From positions 124,001-188,000 of the forward strand of contig NZ_WOWP01000001.1 of NCBI RefSeq assembly GCF_009741375.1: 64,000 nucleotides of DNA, written 5' to 3'. The translations under genes were made by a program, and so were the position numbers. Under the pieces are notes generated by a model. That model saw nothing but the letters and a program-made list of their open reading frames with translations. It was not told the DNA's origin and searched no databases. The DNA is from Flavobacterium rakeshii. GTDB taxonomy: Bacteria; Bacteroidota; Bacteroidia; Flavobacteriales; Flavobacteriaceae. Positions 38,971 through 48,700 of this stretch are shown piece by piece. Positions within the stretch are counted from its first letter, which is position 1; the number at the start of each line of letters is the position of its first letter.

Positions 38971-39804
38971 ATGTCAAACATATATATAGGTTATCATTTT
39001 TCGGTTAAACCGAAAGAAACCGGAACAGAGATTTTACTTGCCGAACTTGGCGAAACTCCCTTTGAAAGCTTTATAGAGACTGAAGAAGGTTTATCTGCTT
39101 ATATCCAAAAACAGTACTGGAACGAGAACGTTCTTGATGACATATTCATCTTAAAATCACCTGAATTTAAAATTGAATATACGTTTGAAGAGATAGAACA
39201 GGTGAACTGGAATGAGGAATGGGAGAAGAATTTTGAACCTATTGAAGTAGGCAACAGCTGTTATGTAAGAGCACCTTTCCACGAAAAAACCAATGCTCAA
39301 TATGATATTGTAATTGAGCCAAAAATGAGTTTTGGTACGGGACATCATGAAACGACTTTTATGATGATACAGCACCTGCTGGAAACCGATCTTGAAAACA
39401 AAAAAACACTGGATATGGGTTGTGGTACTGCCATACTGGCAATACTTGCCGAAATGCGCGGCGCTAAACCTATTGACGCTATTGATATAGATAACTGGTG
39501 TTACCTTAACTCTATTGAAAACGCCGAACGCAATAACTGTGAGCACATTAGCGTTTATGAAGGCGACGCTTCACTGCTTAACGGTAAAAAGTATGACGTG
39601 ATAATTGCTAATATTAACCGTAACATACTTTTAAACGACATGCAACAGTATGTGGACTGCCTTAACGAAGGTGCTACCTTGCTTTTAAGTGGTTTTTATG
39701 AGGAGGACATCCCGGCCATCGATGCTTCGTGCACCGAAAAAGGACTTAAATTTGTTAAAAAATTCGACAAAAATAATTGGGTTGCCCTAAAATACGTAAA
39801 TTAG
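38971..39804 (+). CDS. prmA: Ribosomal protein L11 methyltransferase
   Basis: 277 aa from the ATG at 38971 (MSNIYIGYHFSVKPKE). The upstream in-frame ATG at 38938 lies before the -7 box and is rejected. PrmA methylates L11. Motifs: PKMSFGTGHHETT, LDMGCGTAILAILA (SAM motif I), DIDNWCYLNSIENAERN, and IIANINRNILL with the catalytic-type NxN segment. 23 bp before clpS. Confidence 0.93.
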   Translation: MSNIYIGYHFSVKPKETGTEILLAELGETPFESFIETEEGLSAYIQKQYWNENVLDDIFILKSPEFKIEYTFEEIEQVNWNEEWEKNFEPIEVGNSCYVRAPFHEKTNAQYDIVIEPKMSFGTGHHETTFMMIQHLLETDLENKKTLDMGCGTAILAILAEMRGAKPIDAIDIDNWCYLNSIENAERNNCEHISVYEGDASLLNGKKYDVIIANINRNILLNDMQQYVDCLNEGATLLLSGFYEEDIPAIDASCTEKGLKFVKKFDKNNWVALKYVN

Positions 39805-39827
39805 CAACCGGAATTAAAACATTGAAT

Positions 39828-40103
39828 ATGAGTACAAAAGAAAAAGTATTAGAAGAAGTATTAGTTGAGGAAGCCGTATCGGCAAACAACGAAATAGTTT
39901 TGTATAATGACGAAGTAAACACTTTTGACCATGTTATAGACACTCTTGTAAGGGTTTGCGACCATACACCGGAACAGGCAGAGCAATGCTCTCTTATTGT
40001 TCACTATAATGGTAAATGCACCGTAAAAACAGGAGAACTGGATAAACTAAAGCCACAATGCACCCAGCTACTGGAAGCGGGCTTAAGTGCCGAAATTATA
40101 TAA
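39828..40103 (+). CDS. clpS: ATP-dependent Clp protease adaptor ClpS
   Basis: 91 aa from the ATG at 39828 (MSTKEKVLEE). ClpS delivers N-degron substrates to ClpAP. Core NEIVLYNDEVNTFDHVIDTLVRV (about 21-43) matches the family NDD-x-T motif with NDEVNTF here. CDHTPEQAEQCSLIVHYNGKC follows. Adjacent to prmA as in related genomes. Confidence 0.95.
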   Translation: MSTKEKVLEEVLVEEAVSANNEIVLYNDEVNTFDHVIDTLVRVCDHTPEQAEQCSLIVHYNGKCTVKTGELDKLKPQCTQLLEAGLSAEII

Positions 40104-40120
40104 AACGTTACTTATAGAAA

Positions 40121-40152
40121 CAAAAAAGCACGATATAAATCGTGCTTTTTTG
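40121..40152. terminator. Bidirectional terminator between clpS and the sulfatase
   Basis: Stem AAAAAAGCACGA / TCGTGCTTTTTT with loop TATAAA, between convergent genes. Confidence 0.9.
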
Positions 40153-40186
40153 TTTCTAGTATATCTACTACCTACCTTGGTGAAGG

Positions 40187-41686
40187 CTATAGCGTGTTCA
40201 TAAGGTCGTCCAGTTTTACACTTTCACTTTTTTGCCTTGGCGGATATTCTTCCAGTGATTTCATAAATTCCATTACATGGCCTAAAGCCGGCTTTAATGT
40301 CCATGATCGGTTTTCCTGCCATTCGTCAAACCCGCGTGAATCATAAAAACGCTCAAACGGATCGAGTTTCAGGTTGGTAATAATAGGACTGGTTAAATCA
40401 TTTTGTACAGCGTTAAACCATTTGTCCTGAGTTTTAAATAAAAACTTCCAGTCGCCATAACGCAGTCCGTGTAAGGTCGTTTCGGTAAAATAATAAAACT
40501 CCTTACGTTTGGATTTACCCTTCTGCATTATCAAATCACTTTGGTCATAGCCATCAAGGTGTACCTTATAGGTCATATTCCCTACTTTCTTACCTTTAAG
40601 CAGTTCCTCTTTCAGGTTTTTATCGCCAAGCTGAGCCATAATGGTAGGAATCCAGTCTTCCATTGTCATGAACTCACCCGTACTGGTTCCCGGCGGAATA
40701 ACTCCCGGCCATTTAACTATTACAGGCACACGGAAACCTCCTTCATAACCACCTACTCCTTTTTGACCATGAAACGGCTGATTACCACCATCTGGCCAAC
40801 TGTTTGAGGCTGCACCATTATCTGTTGCAAACATTATAATAGTGTTGTCCTCAACACCCAGTTCCTTTAACAAATCCAGCAGTTCACCAACAATATCATC
40901 CATTTCCATCATACCATCGGCATAAATACCATAACCGCTTTTACCTTTATATTTCTCGCTCAGGTTTGTTTTATAGTGCATTCGTGTAGTATTGTGCCAA
41001 ACGAAAAACGGTTTATCGTCTTTAACCGCATCTTTTATAAAGCGTTTGGACTCTGCCAGTATTTCCCATTCAAGGTTCTTTTGCCTTTCTGACCCAAACT
41101 TACCTTTATCCTCTATTTTCTGTTTTCCGTTTCCTGTAGCCCACGAATGAATTACCCCTCGTTGCGCAAACTGTTTTGCTACTTCGGGGTCTTTAGGAAA
41201 ATCATACTCTTCTTCATATTCCCCTGCATTAAGATGGTAAAGAATACCAAAAAACTCATCAAAACCATGTGCAGTAGGTAAATGTTCGTCCCTGTCTCCC
41301 AGGTGGTTTTTACCAAACTGCCCTGTAGCATAACCCATAGGTTTAAGCAGTTCGGCAAGTGTAGGGTCTTCTTTTTGTAAACCAATAGGAGAACCCGGTA
41401 ATCCCACAGTACTAAGCCCTACCCTTATAGGATATTGCCCTGTAATAAATGCTGCCCTACCGGCAGTGCACGATGCCTGGGCATAATGGTCCATGAAAAT
41501 CATACCATCGTTAGCAATCTTATCGATATTAGGCGTAGTACCTCCCATCATACCACGGTGATAAGCACTAACATTCCACATACCTACATCATCTCCCCAA
41601 ATAATGAGGATGTTGGGTTTCTTTTGCCCGTATGAAACCAGCGTAAGGCACAAAACAAAGCAACTTAAGTAATGTTTTAATTTCAT
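40187..41686 (-). CDS. Secreted type I sulfatase (arylsulfatase family)
   Basis: 499 aa with signal peptide (LSCFVLCLTLVSYG). Metal-binding start PNILIIWGDDVG. The residue converted to formylglycine is Cys73 in ASCTAGRAAFITGQ, a CxAxR form of the usual CxPxR motif. Other sulfatase landmarks: GKNHLGD, ATDNGA, GQKGVGGYEGGFRVP. The enzyme would remove sulfate from an organic ester in the periplasm or outside. Substrate unknown; it lies just outside the glucan locus, whose expected substrate is not sulfated. No maturase gene is seen here. Confidence 0.92.
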   Translation of the reverse strand: MKLKHYLSCFVLCLTLVSYGQKKPNILIIWGDDVGMWNVSAYHRGMMGGTTPNIDKIANDGMIFMDHYAQASCTAGRAAFITGQYPIRVGLSTVGLPGSPIGLQKEDPTLAELLKPMGYATGQFGKNHLGDRDEHLPTAHGFDEFFGILYHLNAGEYEEEYDFPKDPEVAKQFAQRGVIHSWATGNGKQKIEDKGKFGSERQKNLEWEILAESKRFIKDAVKDDKPFFVWHNTTRMHYKTNLSEKYKGKSGYGIYADGMMEMDDIVGELLDLLKELGVEDNTIIMFATDNGAASNSWPDGGNQPFHGQKGVGGYEGGFRVPVIVKWPGVIPPGTSTGEFMTMEDWIPTIMAQLGDKNLKEELLKGKKVGNMTYKVHLDGYDQSDLIMQKGKSKRKEFYYFTETTLHGLRYGDWKFLFKTQDKWFNAVQNDLTSPIITNLKLDPFERFYDSRGFDEWQENRSWTLKPALGHVMEFMKSLEEYPPRQKSESVKLDDLMNTL

Positions 41687-41788
41687 AATAATTGGTTTTT
41701 AAAGGTTGTAAGAATAAGTTAAAAACTCATACCTAAACCTAAGTTACCCAAAACCAACACATTACAATCTTAAAAAAAAGTTAATACA

Positions 41789-41821
41789 TAAAAAAAGGGA
41801 TGCATAAGCATCCCTTTTTTA
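41789..41821 (-). terminator. Terminator after the lipocalin-like gene
   Basis: Stem AAAAAAGGGATGC / GCATCCCTTTTTT with loop ATAA; T-run on the minus strand after the gene ending at 41837. Confidence 0.9.
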
Positions 41822-41836
41822 GTGCATCCAACTTCA

Positions 41837-42370
41837 TTATTTCACATACAAATACTCCACTGCACCAAATGTTAAAATGGCTCCACCTGTATCTTCATCT
41901 CTGTCTGGGTATGATCCAAACTCATCAGTAATAGTAATCTCGTTACCTGATTTTACAAGGTTAAGTACTACATCATCGTCATTGTTATCCTGATAAGTAG
42001 CTCTTACAATCACATCGCTACCAGATCCGTTTAATATTTCCCATGTACCGGTATAAGTAGCATCTGTACAACCCGAAGTTCCTTCATCGGTATTTACCAC
42101 AACCCCGTTTTTATCAAATGTAAAAGTGCTGTCGGCATTTAAAATCAGTTTGCTGCCGTCATAACAATCTGTTTCCTGCATCTGATCAATGTGAGCAGTA
42201 CCATCTTCATCAAAGTCGGTAGCTTCTGCTGTGTTAACCGCCGTTAGGTTGTATGTACCGGCTATTTGTGTTTCGTTGTTAACATCCCCTGCATCGTCAT
42301 CACTACTACATGAAGTTAAACCAAATCCTGTTACTAATAATGTACAGGCTAATACTCTAAACTTTTTCAT
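41837..42370 (-). CDS. Lipocalin-like surface lipoprotein
   Basis: 177 aa. Signal MKKFRVLACTLLVTGFGLTSC with lipobox Cys21, followed by SSDDDAGD. The Asp-rich stretch right after Cys resembles the Bacteroidota surface-export signal, so outer-face display is inferred. The body has lipocalin/DUF5004-like strands: IAGTYNLTAV, KLILNADSTFTFDKNG, YTGTWEIL and VLNLVKSGNEITITDE. Two Cys pairs could form disulfides. Ligand unknown. Confidence 0.8.
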   Translation of the reverse strand: MKKFRVLACTLLVTGFGLTSCSSDDDAGDVNNETQIAGTYNLTAVNTAEATDFDEDGTAHIDQMQETDCYDGSKLILNADSTFTFDKNGVVVNTDEGTSGCTDATYTGTWEILNGSGSDVIVRATYQDNNDDDVVLNLVKSGNEITITDEFGSYPDRDEDTGGAILTFGAVEYLYVK

Positions 42371-42399
42371 TTTGCTATTTTTTTGATAGGTTAATAACC

Positions 42400-42407
42400 C
42401 AAAACTA
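42400..42407 (-). promoter_or_regulatory. -7 promoter box for the lipocalin-like gene
   Basis: TAGTTTTG on the minus strand, 30 bp before the ATG at 42370; no clear -33. Confidence 0.45.
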
Positions 42408-42460
42408 AAAAGCAGGTATCGAGATAATGTTAAGAAAACAGTTAATTAAACTTTGTTTAA

Positions 42461-42496
42461 CAACGCTTTATGGATTTCAAATATCATAAAGCGTTG
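42461..42496. repeat. Perfect 12-bp inverted repeat upstream of the locus regulator
   Basis: CAACGCTTTATG (42461-42472), a 12-base spacer, then CATAAAGCGTTG (42485-42496). No T-run follows on either strand and no gene ends here, so it is not a terminator. Likely an operator or a 5' hairpin. Confidence 0.75.
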
Positions 42497-42678
42497 CTTT
42501 ATAAGACCTTTGAGATTTATTGCGTGTTTTTTGTTAAATTGGCCATTCATACCATAATTAACACCTATTTAATAAATCACTGTAAAAACGCATACTTTTC
42601 GGTTATTTTAACGTGGCATGAAATATTTATTTTGTAATCGTATCTTCGTAATAAACTAACAAACTTCCCTTACCCTTC

Positions 42679-45483
42679 GTGAAAAAAATTATACTACTAT
42701 TAGCAGCATTATATACGCTTGCAGGTTTCTCTCAAGACCTGCCCCCTATTCTTAAATACAGTACAAACCAGTACAGTGCCGGTAACCAAAACTGGATGAT
42801 GAGCCAGGATAAGGACCACTTTATGTATTTTGCCAATAACGGCGGACTACTGGAGTACAACGGCACAGCATGGACGCTTTACCCTTCCCCTAACGAAACC
42901 ATTATACGATCGGTTAAAGTAATAGGTGAACGTATTTATACCGGATGCTATATGGAGTTTGGTTACTGGACCCGAAACGAAGACGGAAGTCTTAGCTATA
43001 CTTCCCTAAGCGAAGGCATACGTGACAAAATTTTAGACGATGAGCAGTTTTGGAATATTGCTCAATACGACCACTGGGTTATATTCCAGTCGCTTAACCA
43101 GATATTTATTTACGACACCCAAAAGAAAACTTACAACATACTGAAACCTGATACCGGAGTAAATAAAATTTTTAGGGTGGGTAACAGGATTTTGTACCAA
43201 ACTTTTGGCACAGGATTGTATGAAATTGAAAACGGAGTAAGCAAGGTGGTGAATAACACTCCACAGCTAACCGACAATAAAATAATAAGTATATATCCTT
43301 ATAATGAAGGACTGCTTATCCAAACACAGTACAATGGTTTACTGGAATTAAAAAACAATACTATTACCCACTGGGATACTGATGCCGACAGTGAGCTGAA
43401 ATCAAGTAGTATATACAGCGGGCAGAAGCTTAGTGACGGTAGTTTTGCTTTAGGAACGGTATCAAACGGTATTTTTATACTATCGCCACAGGGAAAAGTA
43501 CGTTACCATATTACCCAAAACAAAGGACTTAGTAACAACACAGCACTATCGCTGTTTGAGGATACTGATAAAAACCTTTGGATTGGACTTGATAACGGCA
43601 TTAACTGTATTAATTTACAGTCGGCAGTAAGGAGTTTTGTAGATGATACCGGATTTTTAGGTACTGTATATGCCTCTGCACTATACAACAATCATTTATA
43701 TATAGGTACTAATCAGGGATTATTTTACAAAACATACAACTCTGAAGAGGAGTTCCGCTTTGTTCCGGGTACTAAAGGTCAGGTTTGGTCATTATATCAA
43801 TATGAGGGTACATTGTTTTGTGGTCATGACTCGGGAACATTTATCATAAACGGAGGTCAGGCTAATTTACTGTTTAACGGATCGGGTACCTGGAAGTTTG
43901 AACCTCATCCTACAGACAGCAACAAACTTATACAGGGTAATTACTATGGTTTATCTATACTGGAAAAGGTAAACGGAAGCTGGAAGTTTAAAAACAAGAT
44001 AACCGGATTTGATTATTCCAGCCGCTACTTTGCCCTTTCGGGCAATAATGAAATATATGTGAGTCATGAATATAAAGGTGTTTTCAGGATTAAAGCCGAT
44101 AACAACTACACACGAATAACCGACTTTGAAGCTTATAAAACTCCGGCAAAGGGTAAAAATGCGTCCCTATCCCGCTTTAACAACACTATATATTATGCCT
44201 CAAAAGAAGGATTGTTTGTTTTGAATAATAAAACCAAACAGTTTGAGAAAAATGAAAAGCTATCCAAATTGTTTAATCATGATGAGTATATGTCGGGTAA
44301 ATTAACTGCCGATAAGTCGGACAGGCTTTGGTTTTTTACCAAAAACTACATCAATTACTTCTCACCCGGTAAACTTAACGCCGAACTGAAACACAATGCC
44401 ATAGCTATACCCTCATCACTTACCAACTCCATGCTGGGATTTGAAAACATTACCCAGATAAAAGACAACATTTACCTGGTAGGTACTACAGACGGTTACT
44501 ACACGCTAAATATAAACGAGCTCAACTTTAAAAGTAATACCATTACCATTACAGGGATTACCAATAATGTACTAAACGGAAAACCATCGCCCGTAACCAT
44601 ACAAAGCGATGGCGAGTTTAAGTATGCCGAAAATAACCTTACCTTTTTATATACCGTACCGGAGTATAACAAATATGCCAATACCGAATTTCAGTACATG
44701 CTGGAGGGGATGCAAAACGACTGGAGTGAATGGAACAATAAACCCATTACTACTTTTAAAAACCTTCCGGCAGGAACCTATACCTTTAAGGTAAGGGCTA
44801 AAACGGGAAGTTCGTTATCTGTAAATACAGCGAGTTACACTTTTGTAATCCTCAAACCATGGTATGCTACAAACCTTGCCGTGGTAATTTATATCATCTT
44901 AGCCTTTATAGCTGCCTTCCTTATTAACAGGGCTTATAAAAACTACTACCAACGCCAAAGTGAAAAGCTAATAGAGGAAAACAACAGGCTGCTTGAAATT
45001 AAAGAACTGGAAAAAGAACAGGAGCTTATGAAAATTAAAAACGAACAGCTTCAGCAGGATTTTGAAAGTAAGAACAGGGAGCTTGCCGCCTCTACCATGA
45101 ACCTTATTAAAAAGAACGAACTGCTTTCGCTTATAAAAGATGATTTGAAGAAAACAGGTACGGGTGGTGCCGATAAAAATATCAAATCGGTAATTACAAC
45201 CATTAATAAAAATATTAATGAAGATGACACATGGGATATGTTTAAGGATGCATTCAATAATGCCGATAAAGATTTCTTAAAGAAGGTGAAATCTGTTCAC
45301 CCTTCCTTAACACCAAATGACCTTCGATTATGTGCTTACCTCCGTCTTAATTTATCGTCTAAAGAAATAGCCCCTCTACTCAACATTTCGGTAAGGAGTG
45401 TGGAGATAAAACGATATCGTTTGCGTAAAAAAATGGAATTACCTCACGAATTAGGGCTTGTAGAGTACATATTGTCGCTTTAG
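42679..45483 (+). CDS. Membrane-spanning sensor/transcription regulator: beta-propeller, Y_Y_Y, LuxR-type HTH
   Basis: 934 aa from a GTG start. Signal peptide (LLAALYTLAGFSQ), then a periplasmic two-component-regulator beta-propeller (about 25-620) with the typical repeat NNTALSLFEDTDKNLWIGLDN (shown in part), a Y_Y_Y domain (about 635-722; FKNLPAGTYTFKVRAK), one TM (about 732-752), a coiled coil (about 765-830) and a LuxR-type HTH (about 875-934; LSSKEIAPLLNISVRSVEIKR). Unlike hybrid two-component systems there is no kinase or receiver. It probably senses oligosaccharide in the periplasm and controls the downstream susC operon; that target is inferred from position. Confidence 0.9.
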   Translation: MKKIILLLAALYTLAGFSQDLPPILKYSTNQYSAGNQNWMMSQDKDHFMYFANNGGLLEYNGTAWTLYPSPNETIIRSVKVIGERIYTGCYMEFGYWTRNEDGSLSYTSLSEGIRDKILDDEQFWNIAQYDHWVIFQSLNQIFIYDTQKKTYNILKPDTGVNKIFRVGNRILYQTFGTGLYEIENGVSKVVNNTPQLTDNKIISIYPYNEGLLIQTQYNGLLELKNNTITHWDTDADSELKSSSIYSGQKLSDGSFALGTVSNGIFILSPQGKVRYHITQNKGLSNNTALSLFEDTDKNLWIGLDNGINCINLQSAVRSFVDDTGFLGTVYASALYNNHLYIGTNQGLFYKTYNSEEEFRFVPGTKGQVWSLYQYEGTLFCGHDSGTFIINGGQANLLFNGSGTWKFEPHPTDSNKLIQGNYYGLSILEKVNGSWKFKNKITGFDYSSRYFALSGNNEIYVSHEYKGVFRIKADNNYTRITDFEAYKTPAKGKNASLSRFNNTIYYASKEGLFVLNNKTKQFEKNEKLSKLFNHDEYMSGKLTADKSDRLWFFTKNYINYFSPGKLNAELKHNAIAIPSSLTNSMLGFENITQIKDNIYLVGTTDGYYTLNINELNFKSNTITITGITNNVLNGKPSPVTIQSDGEFKYAENNLTFLYTVPEYNKYANTEFQYMLEGMQNDWSEWNNKPITTFKNLPAGTYTFKVRAKTGSSLSVNTASYTFVILKPWYATNLAVVIYIILAFIAAFLINRAYKNYYQRQSEKLIEENNRLLEIKELEKEQELMKIKNEQLQQDFESKNRELAASTMNLIKKNELLSLIKDDLKKTGTGGADKNIKSVITTINKNINEDDTWDMFKDAFNNADKDFLKKVKSVHPSLTPNDLRLCAYLRLNLSSKEIAPLLNISVRSVEIKRYRLRKKMELPHELGLVEYILSL

Positions 45484-45727
45484 TGCACCACATCATTTAG
45501 TAAATTTACCTATACATTACCTCAACAACAACGTTGTAATAGTGTATTTTTTGAATTTTATTTAAAGATTTTTAAGCAGTTAACTTACTGTTAACACCCA
45601 CAATTAGGGCAATGTCATAAAGTTTCTTTAAGTTTTTTAGGAATGTATAATTTTTGTTGAGGCTAATTTTATTCTTCGTAATTTATTGTGACATAATTTT
45701 AGATAATCACAAAAAACAATTTAATAT
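45484..45727 (+). promoter_or_regulatory. Upstream region of the susC operon
   Basis: 244 bp between the regulator and susC. It contains a 10-bp palindrome ACAACGTTGT (45528-45537) and GTTAAC-TTACT-GTTAAC (45579-45595), both candidate regulator sites. No clear TAnnTTTG box is seen, consistent with an activator-dependent promoter. Confidence 0.5.
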
Positions 45728-48700
45728 ATGAAGTCTAAATTACTCTTAATTACTTTTATTCTGATTTCATCTTTCTGTTTCGCACAGGAGATTGAAGTTA
45801 AGGGTACAGTAAGTGAAGTGGGCACCGGTTTGACTATACCGGGTGTTAACGTCATTGTAAAAAATGGTACAGCCTCTACGGTTACCGACATGGATGGTAA
45901 TTACATCATTAATGCTCCGGTAGGCTCTACCCTTTCATTCAGTTTTATTGGTTATGAAACTGTAGAACAAACCGTAACCGAAGCCGGAGTTATTTCGGTA
46001 TCACTTAAAGAAACTTCTCAAACACTGGATGAAGTAGTAGTGATAGGTTATGGTACACAACGTAAAAAAGAAGTAACCGGTGCAGTAAGTGTTATTGGTT
46101 CAAAAACACTGGAAGACATGAAGCCTGTTAAGATAGAGCAGGCACTACAGGGTACTGTAAGCGGTGTGAATGTTACTACACAGTCAGGTAAGCCGGGAGC
46201 AGCGCTTGATATAAGAATTAGGGGTGTAGCCACAAATAAAGATAATGCTCCTTTAGTATTAATAGACGGTTATATAGGTAGCCTAAGTGATATTAATGCT
46301 AATGATATTGAGAATATTACCGTATTGAAAGATGCTCAGGCTGGTATATATGGTACCAGTGGTGCAAACGGTGTTATACTTATTACTACTAAAAAAGGAA
46401 GAAAAAACTCAAAAGCAACTTTCTCTTATAACGCATATACCGGTTTTCAGGAAACTACAAGAAAACTACCATTGCTAAACGCTTCGGAATATGCTCTTTT
46501 ACTTAACGAAAAATATGCTAACGGCGGACAGCCAATTCCTTTCCCTAACGTTTCTAACCTTGGTGAAGGAACAAACTGGCAGGATGAAGTATTTAGTAGC
46601 GGAGTACCTATTATTAATCATGACCTTTCTGTTTCAGGTGGTGGTGAAAAAGTTACTTACCGTGTGAGTGGTTCACACCTTGATCAGGAAGGTATAATAG
46701 GAGGTGCCGATAAATCACACTTTGAACGTAATACTGCACGTGTTTCCCTTAATGCTGATTTAAGCGACAAACTTAAAATGTACACTAACGTTATTTTCCT
46801 TACTACAGATTCGCAGGGATTTAACGAAAACGTACTTGGATCAGTACTATTTAACGCTATTAACACACCTGCAATCTATAATCCTTATGATGCTAACGGA
46901 GACTTTACTGTACTTCCTACAGGTAGCTCTACCGTACCGGGAAGTAACCTTGGTAACGAGATTATTAACCCGCTGGCACAAATCGCTAATACTTATAATG
47001 ATTATAACCTTAAAAAGTTAAGCGGTACTTTTGGAGCCGATTATGAAATCATTAAAAACCTTACTGTTACAGGTCGTGTTGGTTTTAATACCCAAAACAG
47101 AGACGAAAGAATATTTAACAAACAAATTTCTTACGGAGGTAAAGTATTTGATAATGTTAGAAGTAGTGTTAATCAAAATACTTTTGACGATAACGATTAT
47201 ACTTTTGATGCATATGCTAACTATAAGTTTGATATTAATAAGGAACACAACTTTACTGCAACGCTGGGTACTACGATATTCAAAACATGGGGTAAAGGTT
47301 TATATGCTACAGGTTTTGATGTACCAAACAATGCATGGGAATTTGCAGACATAAGTCTTACAACAGGTTTTGCAGATAACAAAACTGTAAACTCTTACTC
47401 ATTTGATGACAGAAGACTATCATACTTTGGTAGAATTCAGTACGACTACAAAGGGCGTTACCTTGTATCAGGTATGCTTAGAAGAGATTCGTCTACTAAA
47501 TTCGGAGCAAACAATCGTGTAGCTTACTTCCCGTCTGTTACCGGTGGTTGGGTACTTTCAGAAGAGTCTTTCTTTAAACAAAATAACATTCTTAACTTCG
47601 CTAAAATCAGGGCTAGTTATGGGGTTCTTGGTAGCGACAGGTTTGATTCAAATCTATACTTAGGCTTACTTAATGGTGAGGCTACTTATGTATTTGATGG
47701 TGCACTGGCAAATGGTTTTGCTATTGGTGCATTACCAAACCCAGACCTTAAATGGGAAGAATCAAGGAAGTTTGACCTAGGTATTGATCTTAATTTCTTT
47801 AATGATAAACTTGAATTTGTTGCCGATTATTTTAAAGATACAAGAGCTAATTTATTAATAGCAGACATCCCAATATCGGGTATTGTAGGAACTTATGGTC
47901 CAGGTGGACAAAACCCTACACTTAATGCCGGTAATGTGGAAAACAAAGGTTTTGAATTTGCTCTTACTTACAACGACTACATAGGAGATGATTTCCATAT
48001 CAAAGCAAGCTACAATGTTACATTTATTAAAAACAATGTAACAGCTGTTAATAATGGAACCGGATTCTTTGCAGGTGGTGAGTTTGGGGTTGGACAGCCA
48101 CAAATTACAAGAATGGAAGTAGGACATCCTATGGGATACTTTTATGGTTATGTAACCGACGGTATTTTCCAAAATGCTGACGAGGTTGCCGCACACCCAA
48201 ATCAGTCGGCTCTTGGAGCAGCTGCACAGCCGGGTGATATCCGTTTTGTAGATGTTAACGGTGATGGCGTTATTAATGCCGATGACCGTACAGATATTGG
48301 TGACCCAATCCCTAATGCAACTATGGGTTTCAACCTACAGCTTGATTATAAAGGATTTGACTTTGCTACTTACCTATTTGCTTCTGTAGGTAACGATATG
48401 GTAAGAAATTACGAAAGAAACCTTACCGACGTAAACAGAATGAGCTATACGCTAGACCGATGGACAGGCGAAGGCACCAGTAACAGTGTACCTAGAACAA
48501 CTACAGCTGCTACATCAAATAACATTTTCTCTGACTTTTTTGTAGAAGATGCTTCTTACCTTAGAATACAAAATGTACAGTTGGGTTATACTGTTAATCC
48601 TGATTTTACCGAGAAAGCAGGTATTACTAAATTAAGAATATATGCAGGTGTTAACAACCTATATACATTTACTAAATACAGAGGTTTTGATCCCGGTGCT

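Larger units (their letters stand above)
42371..42678. other. Divergent regulatory region between lipocalin-like gene and locus regulator
   Basis: 308 bp without a gene. It contains a -7 box for the lipocalin-like gene (42400-42407, minus), an AGTTAAT...GTTTAAC motif near 42440-42460, and a perfect 12-bp inverted repeat at 42461-42496. The GTG start of the regulator lies at its right end. Confidence 0.75.

Noticed and set aside
47031..47354. 107-aa frame overlapping susC on the same strand
   Set aside because: Out-of-frame shadow of the SusC barrel; Leu/Ile/Thr-rich with no domain.
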